64,000 bases of DNA. Source: Stomoxys calcitrans (taxonomy: Eukaryota > Arthropoda > Insecta > Diptera > Muscidae). Below are positions 11,324 through 23,189 of this stretch, one piece after another; the stretch's first letter is position 1; each line of letters starts with the position of its first letter. The position numbers and the translations under genes were made by a program. The stretch spans positions 60,101,404 through 60,165,403 of the forward strand of contig NC_081552.1 of assembly GCF_963082655.1 (NCBI RefSeq), given 5' to 3'. Under the pieces are notes generated by a model that did not search any database, was not told the origin of the DNA, and saw nothing but the letters and a program-made list of their open reading frames with translations.

Positions 11324-12638
11324 TAGACCCCCCACCATAAGATGGGGGTATACTAATTTCGTCATTCTGTTTGTAACTACTCGAAATATTCGTCTGAGAC
11401 CCCATAAAGTATATATATTCTTGATCGTCGTGACATTTTATGTCGATCTAGCCATGTCCGTCCGTCTGTCTGTCGAAAGCACGCTAACTTCCGAAGGAGT
11501 AAAGCTAGCCGCTTGAAATTTTGCACAAATTTTTGTTATTAGTGTAGGTCGGTTGGTATTGTAAATAGGCCATATCGGTCCATGTTTTGATATAGCTGCC
11601 ATATAAGCTGCCATATAAACCGATCTTGGGTCTTGACTTCTTGAGCCTCTAGAGTGTGCAATTCTTATCCGATTGAAATGAAATTTTGCACGACGTGTTT
11701 TGTTATTATATCCAACAACTGTGACATGTATGGTCTAAATCGGCTTATAACCTGATATAGCTGCCATATAAACCGATCTTGGGTCTCGACTTCTTGAGCC
11801 TCTAGAGGGCGCAATTCTTATCCGAATGGAATGGAATTCCGCACGACGTGTTTTGTTATAATACCCAACAACTGTGCCAAGTATGGTTCAAATCGGTCCA
11901 TAACCTGATATAGCTGCCATATAAACCGATCTTGGGTCTTGACTTCTTGAGCCTCTAGAGGGCACAATTCTTATCCGATTTGAATGAATTTTAGCACGAA
12001 GTATTTCGTTATGATATTCAACAACTGTGCCAAGTATGGTTGTAATCAGTCCATAACCTGATATAGCTGTCATATAAACAGATCTGGGGATTTGACTTTT
12101 TGAGCTTCTAGAGGGCGCAATTCCTATCCGATTTGGCTGAAATTTTGCATGACGTATTTTTTTTTTTTACTTTCAACAACTGTGTCAAATAAGGTTCAAA
12201 TCGGTTCATAACCTGATATAGCTGCCATATAAACCGATCTGAGATCTTGACTGAGAGGTCGCAATTACTATCCGATATGCCTGAAATTTTGTACGACGGA
12301 TCCTCTCATGACCATCAACAAACGTGTTTATTATGGTCTGAATCGGTCTATAGCCCGATACAGATTCCATATAAATCGTTCTCTCTATTTTACTTCGTGA
12401 GCCCCAATGGGCGCAATTCTTATACGAATTGGCTGAAATTTTACACGGGTCTCCAAAATATAATTTTATTGTGGTCCGAACCGGACCATATCTTGATATC
12501 GTTTTAATAGCAGATCAACTCTTTTCTTATATCCTTTTTTGCCTAAGAAGAGATGCTGGGAAAAGAACTCGACAAATGCGATCCATGGTGGAGGGTATAT
12601 AAGATTCGGTCCGGCCGAACTTAGCACGCTTTTACTTG
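11324..12638 (+). mobile_element. family A Helentron-like element, near complete
   Basis: Starts TAGACCCCCCACCATAAG (variant of TATACCCTCC), directly after the family H copy. It carries a short (GTCY)n at 11456-11475, about five monomers, the TATGGTGGAGGG-type inverted motif near 12585, the hairpin TTCGGTC-C-GGCCGAA (one pair broken) and CTTTTACTTGT. Confidence 0.85.
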
Positions 12639-12639
12639 T

Positions 12640-13630
12640 TATATATAAGATAGATTTTGAAGCTAAAAGACCTCCTGATTTCATTCTTTAGGGCATTCCC
12701 ATTATTTATGATAACATTTTAAAAAAATTGTTATCTTATCAGTAATATTTTTATAGATTTTTTAAAAAAAATCGTTAAAAACATGTGTATTTCACTGAGA
12801 AACAGCAACTTACAAACATCTACTAGAATTTTTGTGCCTTAATCACTATGAGCTCCGTTTCAATTGCCTTCAATATTTTATTGTGAATTATGGAATTTTT
12901 AGAAAAAGACGAAATGGTTTTATTTGAAGTAATTATTTTGAAATTAAAATTAATCTGGGTGATCATTTCGGGGTTTGAATATTGTGTTTCTGAGTTATTA
13001 AAATTTTTCGTTTCATAGCTGATGTAATTCAAATAATTTGAAAATAAATATTACTAATTATTCTTTGGAAAAGTGTCTCAGACCAACAAGCAAAATATTT
13101 CATTTAAAGACATTTTTAAATAATATTTTTTCTACAGATAAAATTTTTTCTACAGATAAGAGAACGTTCCTATAGTCTTATGTCTTAGAGAAATTTTTGG
13201 TAAATGTTTGTCTTTCGGAACAATTTTTATATAAATTTTTTTGGCAAGAAAATTCCATAAAGATTTGGCTTAAATAAACTTTTAATAACTTTTCGTTTAA
13301 AACAATAACAAAATATTTATCTTTCGAAAAAAAAAAAATACATAGCGATTCGATCTTGCAAAATTGTATTGACACATTTACGACGAAAAATACCCAAGAA
13401 ATGACAGCAGGCACTATTTTATGCCAAAATCATTAAATCCATGAGCATGATTTTTTTGTTTTTCAAAAATTTTTAAAAATCAAAATATTGTTATTCTACT
13501 GGAGAATATTGTCCGGCTTTAGACCTTTGTTTAATGTTTTCTAATCAATGAATAGCATAGCAAAAAACATTTAAAAGTCTGCAAAAGTGTGTTGTTGGTA
13601 GAAGCAGTTGACTGGCTATCCGTATCGATT
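12640..13630. other. AT-rich unassigned region
   Basis: No element family or gene recognised. It includes A/T homopolymers (near 13330) and a small direct repeat of TTTTTTCTACAGATAA around 13125-13160. It could be host intergenic DNA or very old repeats. The short open frames are compatible with chance in AT-rich DNA. Confidence 0.5.
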
Positions 13631-14340
13631 TTATTTACGACCAAGAAAAATCATCAGCGTGAACAAAAACAAGACTAATGTTGAATGAGTAAAGTTTGAG
13701 ACAAAATGATTCAATCTCCGACTAACCACAAATCCACAGCCAAATGCATGCTTCGTGTTATGGCAGCTATAGTATAGTTCGTCACCGTTTGGTGTTGTTG
13801 TGACGCCATTCTCGGTCGATCGCACTTCCTTTAAGGCGGTAATATCTGCCTTGTACTTCTCTAATACATCCACCAGCTCGTATACTGGGTTGTCAACGTT
13901 AAGGGGGTCCGATTTTACTATTCCTTTGTTTCTCATAGTAGTTCTCATAGTTTTCCGGGGGCGGGTTACTGGGATTGCACATGTAACCCTAGTTGTGGCG
14001 AGAAGCTTGCTCCAACGTCCGACGCTCGCCTCCAGCCGCCCCTAACTTGAAAACAGACGCTGATATTGGCCATTGGTTATTTGAAGGCGCCAATAACTCG
14101 TCTTTTCATCTCGATTATTGGCACTAAGTATTTAATTAAGAGCAAGCGCCACCTAATCCCTCACTGAGACTCTCCTCACGAAATCGCTAACTAACCGCGG
14201 CCGCATTGCAGCTACTGCACATAAAAACGAAGCTTTCCACTATCAGCAACCTGTGGACGTGCGCTGTAGCTTTCAGCTAAGCTTCCGGTGACAACGATGT
14301 CAACACAAGTCGGCGTTCAAAGTTCCAGCCTGTGTGGTGT
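13631..14340 (-). pseudogene. RTE-type non-LTR retrotransposon, 5' UTR and endonuclease start (3'-truncated)
   Basis: On the minus strand 13948-13690 reads V-D-V-L-E-K-Y-K-A-D-I-T-A-L-K-E-V-R, then L-Y-Y-S-C-H-N-T-K-H-A-F-G-C-G-F-V-V-S-R-R-L. This is the N-terminal part of the exonuclease-endonuclease-phosphatase domain, which nicks target DNA for priming; A-L-K-E-V-R covers its catalytic Glu (Q-E in most members, K-E here). Near 13690 a deletion and frameshift join S-N-F-T to a segment reading F-N-I-S-L in another frame, after which it stops. The reverse transcriptase is absent. The GC-richer 13950-14340 is probably the 5' UTR. Fly databases often call this domain craniofacial development protein 2-like. 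Confidence 0.75.
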
Positions 14341-14349
14341 TCATAGTTA

Positions 14350-14948
14350 TCCCGTGTCGGCCAGGAGCATCATTTGGTAAAATTTTTGTCCGATTTAACA
14401 TACGTCACTGTGTCAAATTTCAGCGAAATCAAATTATTTATAATGAGTCTTTTATCACTCTTGGACCCAGCCAAGAGAGATCGCTCTATACGGCAGCTAC
14501 ATCCAAATGTGGACATATCTGTGCCAAATTGAAGCAGGATGTCAAGGGGCTAACACAACCCACTAACCCAATTTCGGCGACATCGGACAGTAAATGCGCC
14601 TTTTATGAGCCTAAGATATGATATGGCAGCTATATCCAAAACTAGACCGATCTTGACCAAATTGCAGAGCGACGTCGGGAGGCCTTACACAACTCACTAT
14701 ACCAAATTTCGGCGACATCGGACAATAAATGTCTATATGGTGCTATTTCAAGGTATAGTCCGATATAGCCCATCTATGAACTTAACCTGCTTATGGACAA
14801 AAAAGAGGGACGGACATGGCTAGATCGTCTAAGATTTATACGACGATCAAGAATATATATACTTTATGGAGTCGGAATGGATCTTGGTGTTTTGCAAACG
14901 GAATGACAAAAAGAATATACCACCATCCTTCGGTAGTGGGTATCAAAA
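14350..14948 (-). mobile_element. family B Helentron-like element, 3'-truncated
   Basis: Holds about three family B monomers (GCGACATCGGACAATAAATG, CAGCTATATCC), a lost microsatellite (only GGGACGGACATGGC), and the 5' end CCATCCTTCGGTAGTGGGTAT. The hairpin end is missing. Confidence 0.65.
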
Positions 14949-14986
14949 TGGGGATATTGAGCTAAAACTTTGCATAGATTCTTTTT

Positions 14987-15864
14987 TATACCCTCCACCA
15001 TAGGATAGGAGTATACTAATTTCGTCATTCTGTTTGTAACTCCTCGAAATATTCGTCTAAGACCCCTTAAAGTATATTAATTTTTGATCGTCATGACATT
15101 TTAAGTCGATCTAGCCATTTCCGTCCGCCTGCCCATCCGTCCGGTCGTCCGTTCGTCTTTCCATCCGTCCGATCGTCTGTCCGTCCGTCTGTCTGTCGAA
15201 GCACGCTAACTTTCGAAGGAGTAAAGATATCCGATTAAAATTTTGCACAAATACTTCTTATTAGTGTAGATCGGATGGGAATTTGAATGGGCTATATTGG
15301 TTCATGTTTTGATATAGCTGTCATATAAACCGATCTTGGATCTTGACTTCTTGAGCCACTTAAGGGCGAAATTCTTATCCGATTTGGTTGAAATTTTGAA
15401 TGAGGTGTTTTATTAAGACTTCTAACAACTGTGCCGAGTATGGTTTAAATCGGTTCATAACCTGATATAGCTGTCATATAAACCGATCTGGGGTCTTGAT
15501 TTCTTGAGCATCTAGAGGTCGCAGTTATTATGCGATTTGGCTGAAATATAACATGACATGTTTTGCTATGGCTTTTTATAACTGTGTTAATAAAGGTTCG
15601 AATCAATCCATAACCTGATATAGCTGCCATATAAACCGATCTGGGATCTTGACTTTTTGAGCCTCCAGAAGACGAAATTATTATCCGATTTGCCTGAAAT
15701 TTTGTACAACAGCTTCTCCCATGACCTTCAACATACGTTTAAAATATAGTCCGAATCAATCTATAACCAGATATAGTCTACAAATAGGTATAGCTGCCAT
15801 ATTTTATTCATGGTGGTGGGTTCCCAAGATTCAGCCCGGCCTAACATAGCACGCTTTTACTTGT
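14987..15864 (+). mobile_element. family A Helentron-like element
   Basis: Runs TATACCCTCCACCATAGG to CTTTTACTTGT. The (GTCY)n at about 15119-15198 is long and impure (GTCC, GTCT, GTTC, ATCC). About three monomers follow. The 3' domain is shortened, and the start motif reads GGTGGTGGGTTCCC as in family B, hinting at sequence exchange. Confidence 0.75.
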
Positions 15865-17258
15865 CATACCCTCTACCATAGGATGGGGGTATATTAATTT
15901 CGTCATTCTGTTTGTTACTTCTCAAAATATTCGTCTAAGACCCCATAAAGATTATATATTTGATCGTCATGAAATTTTAAGTCGTTCTAGCCTTGTCCGT
16001 CCGTCCGTCTGTCAGTTCGTCCGTCCGTCTGTCCGTCCATCCGTCTGTCTGTCGATAGCGAGCAAATTTTTGAAGAAGTAAAGCTAGCCGCTGAAAATTT
16101 GGCACAAATACTTCTTATTAGTGTAGGTCGGTTGGGATTGTAAATATGCTATATCGGTCCATGTTTTGATATAGCTGCCATATAAACCGGTCTTGAATCT
16201 TAACTTCTTAAGCTTCTAGAGGACGCAATTCTTATCCGGGTTGGCTGTAATTTGGCATGACCTGTTTTGTTGTGACTTCCAGCAACTGTGCCAAGTATGT
16301 TTCAAATCGGTCTTTAACCTCATATAGCTGCCATATAAGCCGATCTGGGATCTTGAATTCTTGAGCTGAAATTGGGGACTGTTACGATCTTTGACATCCT
16401 TCTTGAAATTGGCCCAGATCGGTCCAGATTTGGATATAACAGCCATATAGACCGATCTCTCTATTTTAGGTCTTGGACTCATAAAAGGCGAATTTTTTTC
16501 CAATTTCGCCGAAATTTGGGATAGTGAGTTGTGCTGGGCCCTTCAACATCCTTATTTAATATGCACAGATCGGTCCAGGTTTGGATATAGCTGTTATATA
16601 CATCGATCTCTCGATTTATGGTCTTGGGCTTATAAAAGGCGCATTTATTTTCCAATTTCGCTGAAGTTTCGAATAGTAATTTGTGCTACGCCCTTCGACA
16701 TCCTTCTTCAATTTGGTGCATATCGGTCCACATTTGAATATAGCTGCCATAAGGACCGAACTTTCGATTAAAGGTCTTGGGCCCATAAAATTCGCTTTTA
16801 TTGGCCAATTTCGCCGGAATTTGGCCCACATCGGTCCAGATACAGATATAGCCGCCATATGGACCGATCTCTCGATTTCAGATTTTGGAAGCCCCTTCGA
16901 CATCTTTCTTCCATTTGGCCAAGAATTTCGTTTTGGTCCTTCGACATCTCTCTTAAATTTGGCTCAGAGGGGTTCAGTTTTGAATATAGCTCCCATATAG
17001 ACCGCCCCCATAAAAGGAGCATTTAAAATCCGATTTTGCTGAAAATTTGCGCAATTACTTATGTTAGTCTTTTCGACATCCGTTTCGTATATGGTTCAGA
17101 TCAGTCTATATTTGGATATAGCTTCCAAAAAGACCAATATTTTTTCTACAATATTGAACAATGACTTGTACTTATTAGATCAATCAATGTCCGTGCCGAA
17201 TTTGGTCCAAATCGGTATCCAAAGTTCGGCCCGGCCGAACTGTACGCCTTTTTCCTAG
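15865..17258 (+). mobile_element. chimeric element: family A 5' half, family B 3' half
   Basis: Begins CATACCCTCTACCATAGG immediately after the ACTTGT of the previous copy. It carries a family A 5' block, (GTCY)n at about 15995-16057 and two family A monomers. Near 16375 it switches to family B monomers (GATCGGTCCAGATTTGGATATA, ATAAAAGGCGCATTTA) and ends with the family B 3' end (TATCCAAAGTTCGG, hairpin, GTACGCCTTTTT). The last bases are degraded (CCTAGTT). Confidence 0.7.
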
Positions 17259-17682
17259 TTTCTCCTAACATTCCTTTTATAATCAAGCATCAGTCATTTT
17301 CAGCAAACAACAGACTTTTTAGCAGTAAGTCTGCTGCTCTTGATTCGCAGAATTACTGCTGTAATAGCAGAACTACTGCGGAAAAATTAACTTCTCATTC
17401 TCAGCAGACAGTGTTTGCTATTTCCACCAACTTTTTTTTTATGAGCGTGTGTCTGTCTGACCAAGTGTTCTTGTGATCGAGGTACAAGTCGGACTATTTT
17501 TCTGATTTTCTTAAAATTTTGCACAACTCACTGTTTAAGTCCAAGGGCGCAATTGATTTTAAACAATAATTTAACATGACATGCTTAATTTCACGCGTAA
17601 AATTTAATCTCAATCGGTTCACACCCAGAAAAATTTGTATGCTGATATCAGCAAGCACTGTCTGCTGACATTTCATTTAAAA
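17259..17682. other. CAGCAG/CTGCTG-motif cluster, probable family C-related fragment
   Basis: Between 17295 and 17425 and again at 17640-17668 the sequence is rich in AGCAG and CTGCTG words (CAGCAAACAACAGAC, TCTGCTGCTC, ATTACTGCTG, CAGCAGACAG). The same motif style is at 31500-31630 next to family C-like monomers. No gene is seen. Confidence 0.4.
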
Positions 17683-19484
17683 CTAGCTATACAGGGTCCG
17701 CTCCGCTGCGTCTTCTTTCACTCTCGTAAGTCATCTGATCCCCATACTGGCATGGTCAGGGAACAAGTCCTGTTTTGGGGTGCTGGTACAGCCTTTCAAA
17801 TATTTAGGCTCAATGTGGATATCAATTTTGTGCTCTATTCCCAAACACCTTTCATTTAAACCTTATATTGCTGAGGTCGATAAATATATCCGGTATGGGA
17901 GTATTTTTGGTGGTGAGGTGGACGCCCATATATCAGATTCGTGCTCTTTCAGTTTTATAATTCCATTTGATGGGTTTCGGAGGTGGCGCGGCCCCCTTGA
18001 TATCCCACCCTAAATAATTATACGAAATTTCTGTTTATTAGTTATTATAAACAAATTAAGTTTCGTTTAAATTGCCCCACCCATCTCCGCGACCTGGCAT
18101 TTTTAAAAAACCGGTAAGGGGAGGGTCCGCCAATTAAAGTTTGGATATAAGATCTACTTCATTCTCTTGGATTTGGTGGTGAATTGGAGCAGCCAAACCC
18201 TTTGCTCCGAATGTGGATATCAGATTCATATCCTTCTCCAAAAGTTGAGGCCTCCCTGAAACACTTAGCCGTAAAATCGATGTCAGATTTGAGCCCCTTT
18301 TTGCCATAATCCACAAATATGTCCAGTTTGTAGGGTGAGTGTGGTCACCCACGCATTTAGCCCTTTGGGGAGTTTATAAGATGAGACGACTCCTAAACGC
18401 TTGGCCTCAAAATTGGATATCAAATTCGTTTTCTAATCTCAAAACACCTTTCATTTGAGCCACAAATTGTTCCCCAAAACACCACACTCTTTGTGTGTCC
18501 CAAATACATGGTCTCATATTTGGATATCAGATTTGCCCTGAAAATTTATTTGAACCCCTTATTGTTATTGCCCTCAAAATTGGATATTAAATTCGTTTTC
18601 TACCTTTCATTTAAACTCCTCATACCAAAAGTCAGCCAATATGTCCTTGTTTAATATATGGGCCCTAAAAACTATAAATATCGAGCTCCACTTTGTTTAA
18701 GACGAGCAAATACGTATTATTTGTTATGGGGGTGGGACGTCCCCTAGACAGTTGGTCCCGAATGTTGACTTCATATTCGTGGTCTACTCCCAACAGCTTT
18801 AATATTTCCATAGTCGTCAAACATGTTCGGTTTGGGTTGTTTTGGGGGACGGAGCGGCACTCTGTGACTTGCTCTGAAAATATCTATCAGAAAAGTGTTT
18901 TACTTGAAAATACCTCTTAATTAGCAATCAGCAAACGTCCTATTTAGGCTGTGTAATGAAGGTGGGGTGGCCTCATATACACTTTTCCTGAATTTTGATA
19001 TCAGATTCGTGCTTTGCCCTTTATTTGAGACCAATATTGTTGTGGTCGTAAATTTGTCCTGTTATTTTGGAAGAGGGGAGGCCTCCCAAGTACTTGGTTC
19101 CACATAAGAATTCGTATTCTACACTTAAATACCTTTTATTTGAGGATGTTTTGGGGAAGGGAAGATCCCCAGAAACTTGGTCCCACATTTTAATATCAGA
19201 TTCGTATTCTAGTTTTTGGGGGTGGGGCGGACCCTTAAATACCCCATCCAAATTTTTGTTTTTACTATAAGACGGCACGCAAAATTTCGCTTAAATCGCA
19301 CCACCCGTCTCCGAGATCTGGCGTTCTTGAAAATTACTGCAAGGGGGAGGGTCCACCCACCTTCAAATATCAAAAAATGTAGTACCCTATTTTCACCATG
19401 GGATCATTAGGCACCATCTGTGCAAATTTCAAGGAAATCGGTTCAACCGTTTTTTAATTCTATACGGAACAGACAAAGCAGAAC
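17683..19484 (-). mobile_element. family H Helitron-like element, long copy
   Basis: The plus-strand left edge is A|CTAGCTATACAGGGTCCGC, the CTAG-side end; about a dozen degenerate units near 130 bp follow. The right edge reaches AACCGTTTTTTAATTCTATACGGAACAGAC and lacks the clear TTGA (TC) terminus. It joins a second CTAG-side end at 19487. Confidence 0.65.
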
Positions 19485-19486
19485 AA

Positions 19487-19525
19487 ACTAGCTGAGCCCG
19501 GCCTGCTCCGATAATGCTATGTTGA
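19487..19525 (-). mobile_element. family H CTAG-side end (stub)
   Basis: ACTAGCTGAGCCCGGCCTGC restarts the family H end block (GC-rich hairpin and CTAG) but breaks off after about 30 bp, where family A begins at 19526. Confidence 0.6.
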
Positions 19526-21683
19526 ACAAGTAAGGGCGTGCTAAGTTCGACACGGCCGAATCTTATAGACCCTCCACCATTGATCGCATTTGTCGAGTTC
19601 TATGCGCGGTATCTCTTTTTAGACAATCATAGAATATTGAATAAGAACTGTTATCCTATTGGAGCTATATCAAGTTATAGTCCGATTCGGACCATAATTG
19701 AATGCTGATTGACATTGTAGAAGTCATTGTGTAATATTTCAGTTCATTCGGATAAGAATTGCGCCTTGTAAGGGCTCAAGAAGCAAAATTGGGAGATAGG
19801 TTTATATGGGAGCTGTATCAAGCTATTAATCGATTCAGACCATACTAGACACATATATTGAAGGTCATGAGAGAAAGCCTTGTACAAAATTTCAGCCAAA
19901 TCGGATGAGAATTGCGCCCTTTAGAGGTTCGAGAAGTCAAGATTCCAGATCGATTTATATGGCAGCTATATCAGGTTCTATATCGATTTACGCCATACTT
20001 AGCACAGTTATTGGAAGTCATAACAAAACACCTCATGCAAAATTTCAGCCAAACCGGATGGGAACTGCGCCATCACTTGGCTCAAAAAGTCAAGATCCAA
20101 GATCGGTTTATATGACAGCTATACCATATTATAAACCGATTTGAATCATACTTAGCACAGTTGTTGAAAGTAATACCAAAACACTACGTGCAAAATTGTA
20201 GTTCAATCGGACGATAATTGCGCTCTCTAGAGGCTCAAGAAGTCAAGACCCAAGATCGGTTTATATGACAGATATACCAGATTATGAACCGATTTGAACT
20301 ATACTAAGCACAATTGTTGGATATCATAACAAAATACGTCGTGCAAAATTTCATTTCAATCGGATAAGATTTGCGCCTTCTAGAGGTTCAAGAAGTCAAG
20401 ACCCAAGATCGGTTTATATGGCAGCTATATCAGGTTATGGACCGATTTAAACCATACTTGTCAAAATTGTTGAATATCACACCAAAACACGTCGTGAAAA
20501 ATTTCATTCCAATCGGATAAGAATTGCGCACTCTAGAGGCTCAAGAAGTCAAGACTCGAGATCGGTTTATATGGCAGCTATATCAGGTTATGAACCGATT
20601 AGAACCATACTTGGCACAGTTGTTGGATATCATAACAAAATACGTCGTGCAAAATTCTATTACAATCGGATAAGATTTGCGCCTTCTAGAGGTTCAAGAA
20701 GTCAAGACCCAAGATCGGTTTATATGGCAGCTATATCAGGTTATGGACCGAATTAAACCATACTTGTCAAAATTGTTGAATATCACACCAAAACACGTCG
20801 TGAAAAATTTCATTCCAATCGGATAAGAATTGCGCACTCTAGAGGCTCAAGAATTCAAGACCCAAGATCGGTTTATATGGCAGATATATCAGCTTATGGA
20901 CCGATTTGAACCATACTTAGAACAATTGTTGGATATCATAACCAAAGACGTCGTGCAAAATTTCATTCCAATCGGATAAGATTTGCGCCTTCTAGAGGTT
21001 CAAGAAGTCAAGACCCAAGATCGGTTTATATGGCAGCTATATCAAAAAATCGACCGATATGGCCCATTTACAATACCAACCGACCTACACTAATAAGCTA
21101 TATCAGGTTATGGACCGATTTAAACCATACTTGTCAAAATTGTTGAATATCACACCAAAACACGTCGTGAAAAATTTCATTCCAATCGGATAAGAATTGC
21201 GCACTCTAGAGGCTCAAGAAGTCAAGACTCGAGATAGGTTTATATGGCAGCTATATCAGGTTATGAACCGATTAGAACCATACTTGGCACAGTTGTTGGA
21301 TATCATAACAAAATACGTCGTGCAAAATTCTATTACAATCGGATAAGAATTGCGCACTCTAGAGGCTCAAGAATTCAAGACCCAAGATCGGTTTATATGG
21401 CAGCTATATCAGCTTATGGACCGATTTGAACCATACTTAGAACAATTGTTGGATATCATAACCAAAGACGTCGTGCAAAATTTCATTCCAATCGGATAAG
21501 ATTTGCGCTTTCTAGAGGTTCAAGAAGTCAAGACCCAAGATCGGTTTATATGGCAGCTATATCAAAAAATCGACCGATATGGCCCATTTACAATATCAAC
21601 CGACCTACACTAATAAGAAGTATTTGTGCAAAATTTCAAGCGGCTCGTTCTACTCCTTCGGAAGTTGGAAGTTGGAGGGTATA
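19526..21683 (-). mobile_element. family A element with large array and internal duplication; (GTCY)n deleted
   Basis: Starts ACAAGTAAGGGCGTGC; the hairpin is damaged (TTCGACA-C-GGCCGAA). About ten monomers of 153 bp follow. A block is duplicated (20424-21096 and 21097-21610). At 21660-21675 the copy jumps from TTCGGAAGTTGG to GGAGGGTATA, losing the microsatellite and the whole 5' block. It abuts the next copy with no spacer. Confidence 0.8.
20424..21610. repeat. 673-bp direct tandem duplication within the array
   Basis: GCTATATCAGGTTATGGACC at 20424 recurs at 21097, and TGAACCGATTAGAACC at 20591 recurs at 21264, both 673 bp apart. The first copy holds four monomers plus the pre-array block ending CCTACACTAATAA. 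The second lacks one 153-bp monomer, its second monomer being a hybrid of copy-1 monomers two and three. Confidence 0.85.
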
Positions 21684-23187
21684 ACAAGTAAAAGCGTGCT
21701 AAGTTCGGCCGGGCCGAATCTTATATACCCTCCACCATAGATCGCATTTGTCGAGTTCTTTTTCCGGCATCTCTTCTAAGGCAAAAAAGGATATAAGAAA
21801 AGAGTTGCTCTGCTATTAAAACAATATCAAGATATGGTTCGGTTCGGACCACAATTAAATTATATGTTGGAGACCTGTGTAAAATAGAGAGAACGATTTA
21901 TATGGGATCTGTATCGGGCTATAGACCGATTCAGACCATAATAAACACATTTGTTGATGGTCATGAGAGGATCCGTCGTACAAAATTTCAGGCATATCGG
22001 ATAATAATTGCGACCTCTAGGGGTCAAGAAGTCAAGATCCCAGATCGGTTTATATGGCAGCTATATCAGGTTATGAACCGATTTGAACCTTATTTGACAC
22101 CGTTGTTGAAAGTAAAAATAAAATACGTCATGCAAAATTTCAGCCAAATCGGATAGGAATTGCGCCCTCTAGAAGCTCAAGAAGTCAAATCCCCAGATCT
22201 GTTTATATGACAGCTATATGAGGTTATGGACCGATTTCAACAATACTTGGCACAGTTGTTGGATATAATAACAAAACACGTCGTGCAAAATTTCATTCTG
22301 GTCGGATAAGAATTGCGCCTTCTATCAATATCATAACGAAATACCTCGTGCAAAAATTCATTCAAATCGGATAGGAATTGTGCCCTCTAGAGGCTCAAGA
22401 AGTCAAGATGCCAGATCGGTTTATATGGCAGCTATATCAGGTTATGGACCGATTTAAACCATACTTGGCATAGTTGTTGGGTATCATAACAAAACACGTC
22501 GTAAAAAATTCCATTCCACTCGGATAAGAATTGCATCCTCTAGAGGCTCAAGAAGTCAAGACCCAAGATCAATTTTTATGGCAGCTATATCAGGTTATGG
22601 ACCGATTTGAACCATACTTGGCACAGTTGTTGGATATAATAACGAAACACGTCGTGCAAAATTTCATTTCAATCGGATAAGAATTGCGCACTCTAGAGGT
22701 TCAAGAAGTCAAGACCCAATATCGGTTTATATGGCAGCTATATCAGGTTATGAACCGATTTGAACCATACTTGGCACAGTTGTTGGATATCATAAAAAAA
22801 CACGTCGTGCAAAATTTCATTCTGGTCGGATAAGAATTGCGCCTTCTAGAGGCTGAAGAAGTCAAGACCCAAGATCGGTTTATATGACAGCTATATCAGG
22901 TTATGGACCGATTTGAACTATACTTGGCACAGTTGTTGGATATCATAGCAAAACACGTCGTGCAAAATTTCATTCCAATCGGATAAGAATTGCGCACTCT
23001 AGAGACTCAAGAAGTCAAGACCCAAGATCGGTTTATATGGCAGCTATATCGAAACATGGACCGATATGGCCCATTTAGAATATCAACCGACCTACACTAA
23101 TAAGAAGTATTTGTGCAAAATTTCAAGCGGCTAGCTTTACTCCTTCGGAAGTTAGCGTGCTTTCGACAGACAGACGGACGGACGGAC
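21684..23187 (-). mobile_element. family A element truncated in its (GTCY)n
   Basis: Starts ACAAGTAAAAGCGTGC, with a perfect hairpin, TATACCCTCCACCAT and about seven 153-bp monomers. It ends inside GACAGACAGACGGACGGACGGAC at 23187. The sequence then continues as an opposite-strand family A copy, giving a head-to-head junction. Confidence 0.8.
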
Positions 23188-23189
23188 TA

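Noticed and set aside
12823..13414. Small open frames in the AT-rich region
   Set aside because: Composition-driven, without motifs or plausible exon structure.
13631..13948. Host gene annotated as craniofacial development protein 2-like
   Set aside because: The fragment is the endonuclease domain of an RTE-type retrotransposon, cut by a frameshift and deletion.
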